Origin: Euzebya tangerina
Lineage (GTDB): Bacteria; Actinomycetota; Nitriliruptoria; Euzebyales; Euzebyaceae
Reading direction: 5' to 3'
DNA length: 64,000 nucleotides
NCBI RefSeq assembly: GCF_003074135.1
Contig: NZ_PPDK01000004.1
Coordinates: 62,001-126,000, forward strand
Translations under genes and position numbers: made by a program
Notes under the pieces: generated by a model
The model's input: only the letters and a program-made list of their open reading frames with translations
The model's database searches: none
What the model was told of the DNA's origin: nothing
In this document: positions 8,843-16,803 of the stretch, piece by piece
Position numbering within the stretch: the first letter of the stretch is position 1
Layout of the letters: each line of letters starts with the position of its first letter

Positions 8843-9448
8843 ATGAGCTCGCCGTTCCCTCCCCCCACACCCGACCAGGCCGCCAGCATGCAGACCGTCG
8901 AGGAGCAGGCCGTGGCGGCCAGCATGGCCGCGACCACCGCGTCGGACTCGGCCACGCTGTGGGTGTTCGTGCTGGACGGTCCCCTCCGCGCCCAGGAGGC
9001 CCTGCTGGCGGCGATGCGACTGGTGGCGCGCAAGCACCTCAAGCTCGAGGACGCGGCCATCGTGACCAAGGTCGGCGGCAGGGTTCGGATCACCCAGACC
9101 AAGGACATCAACCCAGGGCAGGGGGCGATGTCGGGCACCTGGCTCGGTACGTTGGCCGGCCTGTTCGTGGGGCAGCCGTTGATCGGTGCTGCCATCGGGG
9201 CCGCAGTGGGTGGCCTCTTCGCGAAGCTGCGGGACATCGGCATCGACGACGACGAGATGAAGCAGATGGGTGAGGCGTTGGCCGACGACGAGGCGGCGCT
9301 GTTCCTGCTGATCGAGGACTGTCATGAGCTGCGGGCGCTCCGCGAGGTGGCCCGCTTCCCCGGTCGGCTACTGCGGACCACCGCGCCCGACGGCGTGGCG
9401 CAACGGGTCCGCGAGCAGCTGGTGGCACCCGACCCCTGGGGAACCTGA
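8843..9448 (+). CDS. DUF1269 family membrane-associated protein
   Basis: From ATG 8843, which has GGAG five bases upstream, the product has 201 residues. An upstream frame start at 8777 has no such site and would extend into the promoter region of the divergent metalloprotease. The centre (about 100-135) is a Gly-rich hydrophobic helical hairpin (GTWLGTLAGLFVGQPLIGAAIGAAVGGLF) as in DUF1269/DUF456-like proteins. It is followed by DIGIDDDEMKQMGEALADDEAALFLLI, the family's characteristic tail. A preceding ferredoxin-like region is plausible. Function is unknown; family members are often stress-linked. Confidence 0.78.
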   Translation: MSSPFPPPTPDQAASMQTVEEQAVAASMAATTASDSATLWVFVLDGPLRAQEALLAAMRLVARKHLKLEDAAIVTKVGGRVRITQTKDINPGQGAMSGTWLGTLAGLFVGQPLIGAAIGAAVGGLFAKLRDIGIDDDEMKQMGEALADDEAALFLLIEDCHELRALREVARFPGRLLRTTAPDGVAQRVREQLVAPDPWGT

Positions 9449-9476
9449 CCGTCCCCACTCGGTGATGCCGGCCCGG

Positions 9477-9482
9477 TAGCCT
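9477..9482 (+). promoter_or_regulatory. -10 element, probable leaderless start of HAD gene
   Basis: TAGCCT ends 7 nt before ATG 9490; there is no ribosome-binding site. Confidence 0.5.
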
Positions 9483-9489
9483 GCCGGCC

Positions 9490-10365
9490 ATGGGTTCCGC
9501 ACCGATCGACGCCGTCCTCACCGACATGGACGGGGTCCTGGTCCACGAGAGCGAGGCGCTGCCCGGTGCAGCGGACTTCATCGCCCGACTGCAAGAGCGG
9601 GACATGAACTACATGGTCCTGACCAACAACTCGATCTACACGCCGCGGGACCTCTCCGCCCGACTTGGCCGCTCGGGCATCGCCATACCGGAGGAGCGGA
9701 TCTGGACCTCGGCACTGGCCACCGCACGCTTCCTCGACGTCCAACGACCCGGCGGAACGGCCTTCGTGCTGGGCGAGGCTGGACTGACCACCGCGCTGCA
9801 CGAGATCGGCTACGTCATGGTCGAGGAGGATCCGGACTACGTCGTGCTGGGCGAAACTCGCAACTACAGCTTCAACGGCATCACCACGGCCATCCAACTC
9901 ATCCACGATGGCGCCCGCTTCATCGCCACCAATCCCGATGCCACCGGGCCGTCTCCGACCGGGCCGCTGCCGGCAACGGGGTCTGTGGCTGCTCTGATCA
10001 CCAAGGCCACCGGCCAGGAGCCGTACTTCGTCGGCAAGCCGAACTCGCTGATGATGCGCTACGCACTCAACGCCATCGATGCCCACTCCGAGACCACGGT
10101 GATGATCGGCGATCGGATGGACACCGACATCAAGGCAGGACTGGAGGCGGGCCTGCGCACGGTGCTGGTCCTGAGCGGCTCGACGGCGCCGGACGAGATC
10201 TCGACCTTCCCCTACACGGCCTCGGTCGTCCTGGACGGGATCGGGGACGTCGATCTGGCAGCACTCGCCGAGCCGGCTGAGAATCCGACCGGCTCGGAGG
10301 ACGGCGACTCGCGGCAGGCGCCAGACCAGACACGGCTTGCCAAGCCGGCAGGCTCCGAGTCGTGA
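9490..10365 (+). CDS. HAD-IIA family hydrolase (NagD-like phosphatase)
   Basis: Length is 291 residues. Motif I is [10 protein letters not shown] (nucleophile Asp and acid-base Asp), motif II is VLTNNS, motif III Lys is in VGKPNSLMM, and motif IV is [26 protein letters not shown]. The C2-type cap between motifs II and III marks subclass IIA, a group that includes NagD and p-nitrophenyl phosphatases; the substrate is probably a phosphorylated sugar or nucleotide. The last 30 residues are a Glu/Asp/Gln-rich tail unlike the family. It shares GTGA with the following MBL gene (4-bp overlap), so the two are probably translated together. Confidence 0.87.
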   Translation: MGSAPIDAVLTDMDGVLVHESEALPGAADFIARLQERDMNYMVLTNNSIYTPRDLSARLGRSGIAIPEERIWTSALATARFLDVQRPGGTAFVLGEAGLTTALHEIGYVMVEEDPDYVVLGETRNYSFNGITTAIQLIHDGARFIATNPDATGPSPTGPLPATGSVAALITKATGQEPYFVGKPNSLMMRYALNAIDAHSETTVMIGDRMDTDIKAGLEAGLRTVLVLSGSTAPDEISTFPYTASVVLDGIGDVDLAALAEPAENPTGSEDGDSRQAPDQTRLAKPAGSES

Positions 10366-11423
10366 GCTGGGACGAGCCGGGGACCGAGACCGTGGTACCG
10401 GGGGTGCATCGCGCCCCCGTCCCCCTCCCGATGGACGGACTGCGCGCCATCAACGTCTACGTCATCGAGGACGGCGACGGGGTCACCCTCATCGACGCCG
10501 GCTGGAACGACACCGAGTACGAGCATCCGGTCGCTCGCGAGGCGGTCGACGCAGGCCTCGCCGCCGCCGGGGCCGAGATGGGTGACGTCAACCGAATCCT
10601 GGTCACCCACGTCCACTACGACCACGTCGGCCAGGCGACCGAGCTGGTTCGGGCAGGAGCTGGCGGCTACTGGCTGGGCGAGCGGGACAAGCCGAGCTTC
10701 GACAAGCTCACCTCGGATCCGCTGGCCTCCCGAGCCGAGCGCATGGCCCTGCTCGAGACGTACGGCGCGACCGAGCTGGCCGATCGCTCACGGGCCCGCA
10801 AGCCGATGCTGACCGAGCCCGTCGATTGGGACGAACCCGAGCGGTGGATCGACGACGGCGACACCCACACGACAGCCGTCGGCGCGTTCGTGGCGATCGC
10901 CACGCCAGGGCACACGGCCGGCCACCACGTCTTCCACCTGCCCGAGCGGCGGCTGCTCTTCGCCGGCGACCACGTCCTGCCCCGGATCACCCCCTCGATC
11001 GGCCTGGAGTCAAACACGAATCGGCTGGCGCTGGTGCACTTCCTGGAGTCCCTCGCCAAGATCCGCAATCTCGATGTCGACCTGGTCCTGCCCGCCCACG
11101 GGGCACCGTGGCCTGACCTGGCGGGACGGGTCGATGAGCTCGTCGCCCACCACGATGATCGGCTGGCGGCCAGCCGCGCGGCCGTCGGGGCGGCTCACAC
11201 CGACGGTGTCCCCACGGTCGGGATGGGCACGACGGCGTACGACGTCGCCAAGGCACTCCCCTGGACCCGTCGGCAGACCGCCTTCGCCGATCTCGACCTG
11301 TTCAACCAGGTCCTCGCCACCTGGGAGACGGCGGCCCATCTGGAACTCCTGGTGCAGCGCGGCGACCTGCTGCGGTTGGAGGACGAGGTGATCCGCTTCC
11401 TCAGGCCACCAGGTTCTCCCTGA
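10362..11423 (+). CDS. MBL-fold metallo-hydrolase
   Basis: Length is 353 residues from GTG 10362. The metallo-beta-lactamase motif HVHYDH follows a beta-rich start ([18 protein letters not shown]). Further metal ligands are in [23 protein letters not shown] and [10 protein letters not shown]. The C-terminal 80 residues are a winged-helix-like extension found in glyoxalase II-like and LACTB2-like proteins of this class. It is translationally coupled to the upstream HAD gene. It overlaps the convergent sigma factor gene by 23 bp. Substrate is not evident. Confidence 0.85.
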   Translation: MSWDEPGTETVVPGVHRAPVPLPMDGLRAINVYVIEDGDGVTLIDAGWNDTEYEHPVAREAVDAGLAAAGAEMGDVNRILVTHVHYDHVGQATELVRAGAGGYWLGERDKPSFDKLTSDPLASRAERMALLETYGATELADRSRARKPMLTEPVDWDEPERWIDDGDTHTTAVGAFVAIATPGHTAGHHVFHLPERRLLFAGDHVLPRITPSIGLESNTNRLALVHFLESLAKIRNLDVDLVLPAHGAPWPDLAGRVDELVAHHDDRLAASRAAVGAAHTDGVPTVGMGTTAYDVAKALPWTRRQTAFADLDLFNQVLATWETAAHLELLVQRGDLLRLEDEVIRFLRPPGSP

Positions 11424-12162
11424 CCGTGGAGAGGCTCCGCCGCAGCAGCCGCGAGACGTGCATCTGCGAGCAGCCAACCCGCTCGGCGATCTCGCGCTGG
11501 GTCAGATCCTGGAAGTAGCTGAGGAAGACGATGCGACGCTCGCGGTCCGGCAGGGCCCGGATCTCAGCGAGTATGTCGATCAGGTCCTCCCGGTCGCGCC
11601 CGTCGGTGGAGCCGTCGGGGATCAGGCTGCCGATCTCGGCGCCGTCCCCGCCCAGCCGGACGTTCAACGAGTCGCTGCTGTAGGCCGAGGCGGCCTCCAT
11701 CCCGATCCCGATCTCCTCCTCGGTCATGCCGCTGTAGTCGGCCAGTTCGAGGATGGAGGGCTCACGACCGTGGTCGGTCTCGAAGAAGCGGGTGAAGCGC
11801 GTGACGCGCAGCGAGAGGTTCTTCGCCGACCGGGTGACGTGGACATCCCAGGTGCGATCGCGGAAGTACCGCTTCATCGCACCGTCCATCGACCGGGTGG
11901 CAAACGTCGTGAACGACGCCCCGCCGTCAGGTCGCCAGCGCTTCATCGCACCGACGGCGGCCAGCCGGGCGACCTGATAGAGGTCGTCGAACTCCACGGA
12001 CGGGCGGAGGACCTTGCGGACGCGTGAGCGGATCAGGGGGTCGATCTGGGTCATGACCAGTGCGCTGTCCCGCTCGTCGTGTTCCCGCTGGTGGCGAAGA
12101 ACGACCTCGTGCAGCTCGTCGGTGCGCAGCCGGCCGGTGGCCTCTCGTACTGGCGGTGACAT
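11401..12162 (-). CDS. RNA polymerase sigma factor, SigB/SigF/SigG group
   Basis: Length is 253 residues. Region 2 is seen in RKVLRPSVEFDDLYQVARLAAVGAMKRW and GASFTTFATRSMDGAMKRYFRDRTW. Region 3 follows (GREPSILELADYSGMTEEEI), and region 4 carries the helix-turn-helix LTQREIAERVGCSQMHVSRLLRRSL. This is the group 3 sigma family that in actinobacteria handles stress, stationary phase or sporulation, usually held by an RsbW-like anti-sigma factor; none is visible here. AGGGG lies about eight bases before ATG 12162. Genes upstream on the same strand encode a GAF-ANTAR regulator and a possible pseudokinase, suggesting a stress-signalling group. Confidence 0.87.
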   Translation of the reverse strand: MSPPVREATGRLRTDELHEVVLRHQREHDERDSALVMTQIDPLIRSRVRKVLRPSVEFDDLYQVARLAAVGAMKRWRPDGGASFTTFATRSMDGAMKRYFRDRTWDVHVTRSAKNLSLRVTRFTRFFETDHGREPSILELADYSGMTEEEIGIGMEAASAYSSDSLNVRLGGDGAEIGSLIPDGSTDGRDREDLIDILAEIRALPDRERRIVFLSYFQDLTQREIAERVGCSQMHVSRLLRRSLSTVRENLVA

Positions 12163-12231
12163 CAGATAACCCCTGGCGACGACGACTGGCAGGCCATCGC
12201 GCAGGGGTCGGGCGCTGGCATCACACTATCA

Positions 12232-12264
12232 GCACGGGGGTGCCCGTGCGGACGTACCCCCGTG
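12232..12264. other. Alternative stem-loop pair between GAF-ANTAR and sigma genes
   Basis: GCACGGG-GGTG-CCCGTGC (12232-12249) and CACGGGGGT (12233-12241) pairing with ACCCCCGTG (12256-12264) use the same left arm, so only one stem can form at a time. The site lies downstream of the GAF-ANTAR gene and about 70 bp before the sigma factor start. It could be a terminator or a leader switch. ANTAR proteins act on paired hairpins, which makes the position suggestive but not more. Confidence 0.4.
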
Positions 12265-12279
12265 TCCACCCGACCAGCG

Positions 12280-13011
12280 TCAGGCGGCGTCGATCACGTC
12301 GCTCAGGTCGAGTTTGCCCTCCATCACGGTCCGAGCGACGTCGAGGACGCGGTTCCGACCTCGCCGGGCATACCGGCGCAAGGCCCCGAACGCCTCCCGT
12401 TCGCTGAGGCCGTAGGTGTGCATCAGCACGCCCTTGGCCTGGTCGATGACGCCGCTCTCGTCGAGCGCGATGCGAAGCCCCTCGATCTGACGGGTCAAGC
12501 GGTCGTGCTTGCGGGCGTTGAACAGGTAGGACGTGGCGATGTCGGCGAGGATCTGTCCCACCTCGTGGCCGTCGTCCGGCAGCGGACCGGGCTTGTCGCG
12601 ATAGAGGTTGAGCGCCCCGACGCGGAGGTCCTCGATCTTCATGGGGAAGCTGTGGACGGCCCGCATGCCGGAGGAGAGCGCCACCTCGGCGAACGCGGGG
12701 AACGGAGTCGTTCCCTCGAGGTCGTCGGTCAGGACCACCTGACCGGTTTCGTAGGCCATCACGCAGGGTCCCTGGCCGGTCTGGACCTGGAACTCCTCGA
12801 TCAAGCGCAACCGGTCGTTGGATGCGGCGACGAACCGCAGCTCACCCTTGTCGTCCTCCAGCATGACGCCGGCACCGTCCACGTCGAGCATGGTGGGCGC
12901 GGCCGCCATCAGCTTGTCCAGTGCTTCCTCGGCGTGGAAGTCAGACACCAGCGTCTGGGCGAAGTGCACCAGCACTCGCTTCATGCGCTCGTCCGTGGTC
13001 GCGGTCGACAT
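12280..13011 (-). CDS. GAF and ANTAR domain transcription antitermination regulator
   Basis: Length is 243 residues from ATG 13011. This start is chosen because TAGAGT lies 7 nt upstream; a GTG three codons earlier overlaps that element. A GAF domain spans about 20-165 (GAGVMLEDDKGELRFVAASND, QTGQGPCVMAYETGQ, VHSFPMKIEDLRVGALNLYR). An ANTAR domain follows (about 178-240: RIALDESGVIDQAKGVLMHTYGLSEREAFGALRRYARR). ANTAR domains bind dual-hairpin RNA and prevent termination; GAF senses a ligand or state. This GAF-ANTAR pairing is common in actinobacteria. RNA targets cannot be read here, but the hairpin at 12232-12264 is nearby. Confidence 0.9.
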   Translation of the reverse strand: MSTATTDERMKRVLVHFAQTLVSDFHAEEALDKLMAAAPTMLDVDGAGVMLEDDKGELRFVAASNDRLRLIEEFQVQTGQGPCVMAYETGQVVLTDDLEGTTPFPAFAEVALSSGMRAVHSFPMKIEDLRVGALNLYRDKPGPLPDDGHEVGQILADIATSYLFNARKHDRLTRQIEGLRIALDESGVIDQAKGVLMHTYGLSEREAFGALRRYARRGRNRVLDVARTVMEGKLDLSDVIDAA

Positions 13012-13018
13012 CCGCGTC

Positions 13019-13024
13019 ACTCTA
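13019..13024 (-). promoter_or_regulatory. -10 element, probable leaderless start of GAF-ANTAR gene
   Basis: On the minus strand TAGAGT is followed by 7 nt and then ATG 13011, with no ribosome-binding site between. Confidence 0.5.
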
Positions 13025-13089
13025 CGCGAGCAGGCTTGGCGCTCGCCAACCCGCTCTGCGGTCCCACCACAGGTCCCCCGATCCCCGAG

Positions 13090-13842
13090 TCAGACCGCGC
13101 TGAGTTCACCGGCGCGGCTGGACTGCTCGGCTGCGTGGATCGCGTGATACCAGTCATCAGCGGCCGGTGCCGTGGTCTGGTCGGTCTCGGACTGCTCGAG
13201 CAGCGTGGCCAGAGCCCCGTCAGGCCAAGGATGGCCGCTCAGCAGCCGCACCATCAGGTTGGCCAGTCGTCGGCGGTCCTGGGCGACCCGCCGCGTGCCG
13301 GCTGCCGGCAGCAGCTCGTCGATGGCGACCATCACGATGCCGGCTCGCTCGTCGGTGCGGAACTGCCGGCCGTGGATGTTGGCATGGCCGGCGTGGTGCA
13401 GCGCCGCGGCGGCCGCGGCCACGTTCTTGGCCACGCGGAGCAGGTGGCGTCGAGTGGTTAGCGGGGCGATGGTGGCGCGTGTGGCCGGGTCGACGAACTC
13501 AGCCAGCGGCCAGGTCCTGCCGGAGCGGTGGCGGCGGGCGGTGTACCCGACGACCTGACCCTCCAGGTCGTGGAGCAGGTCAACCGGCCACGACAGGTGC
13601 ACGCCACGGCCGGGATCCGGTGGTGGCGAGGCCAGCAGGCCGGCAACACGAGGTTCGTACTCCTCGGACGGATGGCTGTGGACGACGGCGACGTGCTCGG
13701 GAACCTCCTCGACCCGTGCGACACCGCGTGTGTCATCGCAGGCGACGTAGGTGAGCGTCACCCACCGCTCATCACTGGTCCGCTGCAGCGCCGTGGGGAA
13801 CGCCGGGTCGCACACGACGGCCGTGGGGAAGGTGTCGGCCAT
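13090..13842 (-). CDS. Unknown protein, possible degenerate protein-kinase-like fold
   Basis: Length is 250 residues from ATG 13842; GTG starts at 13887 or 13860 are possible. I do not recognise a family with certainty. The middle (VDLLHDLEGQVVGYTARR...LAEFVD) resembles the end of an N-lobe and hinge. LLRVAKNVAAAAAALHHAGHANIHGRQF followed by AGIVMVAID resembles the alpha-E helix, catalytic loop and metal loop of TerY-associated/YegI-like kinases, but HRD and DFG are not present. If this is right it is a pseudokinase. It heads a minus-strand run with GAF-ANTAR and sigma factor genes. The antisense frames here are not supported. Confidence 0.5.
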   Translation of the reverse strand: MADTFPTAVVCDPAFPTALQRTSDERWVTLTYVACDDTRGVARVEEVPEHVAVVHSHPSEEYEPRVAGLLASPPPDPGRGVHLSWPVDLLHDLEGQVVGYTARRHRSGRTWPLAEFVDPATRATIAPLTTRRHLLRVAKNVAAAAAALHHAGHANIHGRQFRTDERAGIVMVAIDELLPAAGTRRVAQDRRRLANLMVRLLSGHPWPDGALATLLEQSETDQTTAPAADDWYHAIHAAEQSSRAGELSAV

Positions 13843-13933
13843 ACCTCCAACATGCCCCACATCCACCTCACCGTCAACATTCGCCACACGAGCAACAGCG
13901 CTGTGATGATTGGGGGCACGCCTCGTCGGGCGT

Positions 13934-13939
13934 TACATT
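13934..13939 (+). promoter_or_regulatory. -10 element, probable leaderless start of SDR gene
   Basis: TACATT ends 7 nt before ATG 13947. TTGGGG lies 18 bp upstream as a possible -35. No ribosome-binding site is visible. Confidence 0.5.
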
Positions 13940-13946
13940 GCCGCGC

Positions 13947-14729
13947 ATGGAACTCTCCGGCAAGACGACGTTGGTGACGGGTGGCGGCAGTGGGATCGGG
14001 GCGGAGCTGTGTCGCCGGTTCACCGCCGAGGGCGCGACCGTCGTCGTGGTCGACCGCGATGAGGACGCGGCCCTCGACGTCGCCGAGGAGATCGACGGGA
14101 CGGCGCTGATCGTCGACGTCGGCACGGCCGAGGAGAACACCCGCATGATCGTGGAGGCGGAGGACGCGGTGGGCCCCATCGACCTGCTGTGCCTGAACGC
14201 CGGCATCGGCAACGGTGGCGGGGTCGAGGCCCCCGATGAGTCGTGGGACCAGGCGTGGCGAGTCAACGTGATGGCTCACGTCTGGGCCACCAGAGCGTGG
14301 CTACCTGGTGCGCTGGAGCGCGGGGAGGGCTACCTGCTGCACACGGCGAGTGCCGCAGGGATGCTGTCCAACATCGGAGCGGCGCCATACACGGTCAGCA
14401 AGCACGCGGTGCTGTCCCTGGCCGAGTGGCTGTCGATCACCCATGGGGACCAGGGCATCACGGTCTCGGCGCTGTGCCCCATGTTCGTGGAGACCCCGAT
14501 GGTGGAGGCGCTCCGCGAGTGGCCAGGCGGGAAGGGCCTGACGGCCCTGGGTGTGATCTCGCCGACCGAGGTGGCAGACGCCGTCGTGGCCGGGCTGGCG
14601 GACGAGCGGTTCCTGATCCTCCCCCACCCGGCAGTGGCCGAGATGGAGGTCGGCCGTGCGACGGACCGGGACCGCTGGCTGGGCGGCATGCGCAAGCTCC
14701 AGCGCCGGGTCCTGGCCATGGAGTCCTAG
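13947..14729 (+). CDS. Short-chain dehydrogenase/reductase (SDR)
   Basis: Length is 260 residues from ATG 13947; a TTG three codons earlier overlaps the -10 element and is not preferred. It is a classical SDR: the NAD(P) glycine motif is TGGGSGIG, NAGIG follows beta-4, the catalytic Ser is in HTASAAGM, and Tyr-Lys are in YTVSKH. ASP/ARG pattern VVDRDEDAA after beta-2 suggests NAD rather than NADP. The C-terminus (RWLGGMRKLQRRV) resembles actinobacterial SDRs of lipid or steroid metabolism, but the substrate is not known. It is divergent from the unknown gene at 13842 with about 100 bp between. Confidence 0.87.
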   Translation: MELSGKTTLVTGGGSGIGAELCRRFTAEGATVVVVDRDEDAALDVAEEIDGTALIVDVGTAEENTRMIVEAEDAVGPIDLLCLNAGIGNGGGVEAPDESWDQAWRVNVMAHVWATRAWLPGALERGEGYLLHTASAAGMLSNIGAAPYTVSKHAVLSLAEWLSITHGDQGITVSALCPMFVETPMVEALREWPGGKGLTALGVISPTEVADAVVAGLADERFLILPHPAVAEMEVGRATDRDRWLGGMRKLQRRVLAMES

Positions 14730-14793
14730 ATCGGTCCTTACGGCCTGGTGACCCCTGGCCATCCGCTCCTGAAACAGCCTGTCCAGTCGGCAA

Positions 14794-14799
14794 TAGTTG
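14794..14799 (+). promoter_or_regulatory. Variant -10 element before Ser/Thr kinase gene
   Basis: TAGTTG ends 6 nt before GTG 14806. The last base is G, not T, so the match is weaker than at the other leaderless sites. The spacing still favours GTG 14806 over TTG 14797, which lies inside the element. Confidence 0.35.
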
Positions 14800-14805
14800 C
14801 CGGTA

Positions 14806-16743
14806 GTGCCCCCTCCTCCTCCGCAGATCCCAGGCCTGCGTGACCTCCGTCTGATCGGCGAGGGTGGCTTTGCCCGTGTGTACCGCGCGCGGGAGGAGAC
14901 GTTTGACCGAACGGTTGCCGTCAAGGTGCTGAACTCGCGCATGGCGGACGCGGAGGCGTTGTCCCGCTTCGAGCGGGAGTGCCGCGCGCTAGGCCAGGTG
15001 GACGGCCACCCGAACATCGTGACGGTCCACTCGGCGGGGACGACGGTCAGCGGACAGCCGTACCTGATCATGGCGTACGAGCCGAACGGGTCGCTGCAGG
15101 ACCGCCTCGACCGGGGCCTGCGACCCGAACCGCAGCAGTTGGCCAAGATCGGCGGCGAACTGGCAGATGCACTCGCCACGGCCCACGCCGCCGATGTGCT
15201 CCACCGCGACGTCAAGCCCTCCAACGTGCTGCTGTCGTCCCGGGAGGTCCCCAAGTTGGCCGACTTCGGCATCGCCCGTCTGGTGGGCGACACGTCACGG
15301 ACCAAGAGCGGGTCGATCACCGCCTCGATCGCCCACGCCCCACCGGAGCAGATTGAGGGGAGGGCCGCCGGGCCGGCCAGTGACGCCTACAGCCTGGGGT
15401 CCACGCTGGCCGCGCTGGCACTGGGTCACCCGCCGTTCATGACCTCGGGGAACGACAGCCTGGCCAGTGTCCTGGGCCGGATGGTCACCCAGGACCCGCC
15501 GGACCTGCAGGACGTCGGGCAGTCCGAGGAGATGGCGACGCTGGTGGCCGAGCTGATGCAGAAGGAGCCGGGCGCCCGACCGGCTGACCTGTCCGCCGTC
15601 GCCGCACGGCTCCGGCACATGGCCGAGCGCACCGACGCGCCGTACGCCACTGACGCCCAGGTCAACTTCGCGCCGATCCCGCCTGACCTGCGAGGCTACC
15701 CACGGACGACGGCGGGGGCTCTGCCGCCGCCAGGGGCGATCGCATCATCGGCGGGTCAGCCGCCGGCGGGCGGATACGGGCCGCCTCCGGGGGCACGTGC
15801 CGTCGGAGCTGCGTCCGGCGGTCGCCCGGCATCGGCGGCGCGGACCGGGCTGCTGATCGGCGGTGTGGTGGGCGCGTTGGTTCTGCTCGTCATCGGTGGC
15901 TTCGCGCTCAACGCACTTCGCCAGCAGCCGGTCGACATCCAGGCCGATGTGGCCGTCAGCCGACCCTCGTCGAGCCCGACGGCCGCTCCCACGCCAACCG
16001 ACGCGCCGGGTGAGCAGCTCCAGCCGTTGACGCCTGCCGACCCTCGCCCCACGCAGTCCGAGCGCCCCCCGGCACGACCTGCCGATGGGACGCCTGAGCC
16101 GACGTCAACCGCACCTGACGACGCGCCGACCAGTAGCCCCGAGACGCCGGCTGACGGCTCCTCGCTGCTGTCGGATGCCGGACTGCTCAGCACCACCCTG
16201 GTGGGTGAGAACGATCTGCCGGGTGAAGACTGGTCGCTGGCATCCTCCGCGGAGGCCGCGTCTCCGGACGACCCCGCGCATCCGGTCGCGCTGTGGGACG
16301 TCTGCGACCAGCGACTCGACCCGTCGCAGTACGGAGCCGCGGCCACGAACACGTTCGTCCAAGCCGGCGATGGCGCGGGCGATCCGGCCCTACCGGTGGC
16401 ATCCACCGTCGTCGAGATCCTGACCGAGCCCGCCACGGTCGCGGAGGACATCCTGGCGCACCACGAGGCGTGCGGCTCCTACGCCGACAGCCAGGCCGAC
16501 GGCAGCGAGGTGACCGTCGACATCTTCAGCGCCGAGCCACTCGACTTCGGCACGTTCGACGGTGTCATCGCGCTGCAGACCCTCCCCGAACTGGGCATCA
16601 CCTACTTCAGCAGCTACGTCATCACCGAGGAGACGGTCGTGGCCATCGAGGCCGACCAACGTCTGGGCGTCGCGGAGATCACGGAGCTCGTGGCGGTCGT
16701 CCAGCTCAACCTGACGACGCTGGCTGACGGGCCCGGTCAGTAG
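14806..16743 (+). CDS. Membrane-anchored Ser/Thr protein kinase with extracytoplasmic sensor domain
   Basis: Length is 645 residues from GTG 14806 (TTG 14797 is possible). The Hanks-type kinase domain has a Gly loop GEGGFARVY (18-26), ATP Lys 40 (VAVKVL), HRDVKPSN (133-140) and DFGIARL (153-159). All catalytic residues are present. A Pro/Ala-rich juxtamembrane region precedes one transmembrane helix near 348-366 (LLIGGVVGALVLLVIGGFAL). Outside the membrane a Pro/Thr-rich linker leads to a sensor-like domain of about 185 residues with two cysteines (WDVCDQ and HEACGSY), reminiscent of the PknH sensor. It lies just before the UDP-sugar dehydrogenase gene. The ligand is not known. Confidence 0.9.
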   Translation: MPPPPPQIPGLRDLRLIGEGGFARVYRAREETFDRTVAVKVLNSRMADAEALSRFERECRALGQVDGHPNIVTVHSAGTTVSGQPYLIMAYEPNGSLQDRLDRGLRPEPQQLAKIGGELADALATAHAADVLHRDVKPSNVLLSSREVPKLADFGIARLVGDTSRTKSGSITASIAHAPPEQIEGRAAGPASDAYSLGSTLAALALGHPPFMTSGNDSLASVLGRMVTQDPPDLQDVGQSEEMATLVAELMQKEPGARPADLSAVAARLRHMAERTDAPYATDAQVNFAPIPPDLRGYPRTTAGALPPPGAIASSAGQPPAGGYGPPPGARAVGAASGGRPASAARTGLLIGGVVGALVLLVIGGFALNALRQQPVDIQADVAVSRPSSSPTAAPTPTDAPGEQLQPLTPADPRPTQSERPPARPADGTPEPTSTAPDDAPTSSPETPADGSSLLSDAGLLSTTLVGENDLPGEDWSLASSAEAASPDDPAHPVALWDVCDQRLDPSQYGAAATNTFVQAGDGAGDPALPVASTVVEILTEPATVAEDILAHHEACGSYADSQADGSEVTVDIFSAEPLDFGTFDGVIALQTLPELGITYFSSYVITEETVVAIEADQRLGVAEITELVAVVQLNLTTLADGPGQ

Positions 16744-16758
16744 GGCCGTGTCCGGCCC
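16743..16758 (+). terminator. Short hairpin after the kinase gene
   Basis: GGGCCG-TGTC-CGGCCC forms a perfect 6-bp stem with a 4-nt loop directly at the kinase stop codon. There is no T tract. It is a possible terminator only. Confidence 0.35.
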
Positions 16759-16764
16759 GGCGAG

Positions 16765-16803
16765 TACCGTGGGCGAATCGTGAACACCGAAGTGATGCCG
16801 TGA
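16765..16803 (+). promoter_or_regulatory. Possible promoter and seven-codon upstream ORF before UDP-sugar dehydrogenase
   Basis: TACCGT (16765-16770) is followed 9 nt later by GTG 16780, which opens a seven-codon frame (MNTEVMP). Its TGA (16801-16803) overlaps the GTG 16800 of the dehydrogenase. Such short leading frames coupled to the next start are known in actinobacteria. The case rests only on spacing and overlap. Confidence 0.3.

Noticed and set aside
12262-13461. A 399-codon plus-strand frame
   Set aside because: It is antisense to the GAF-ANTAR and unknown genes. High-GC DNA produces such frames often, and it has no recognisable domain.
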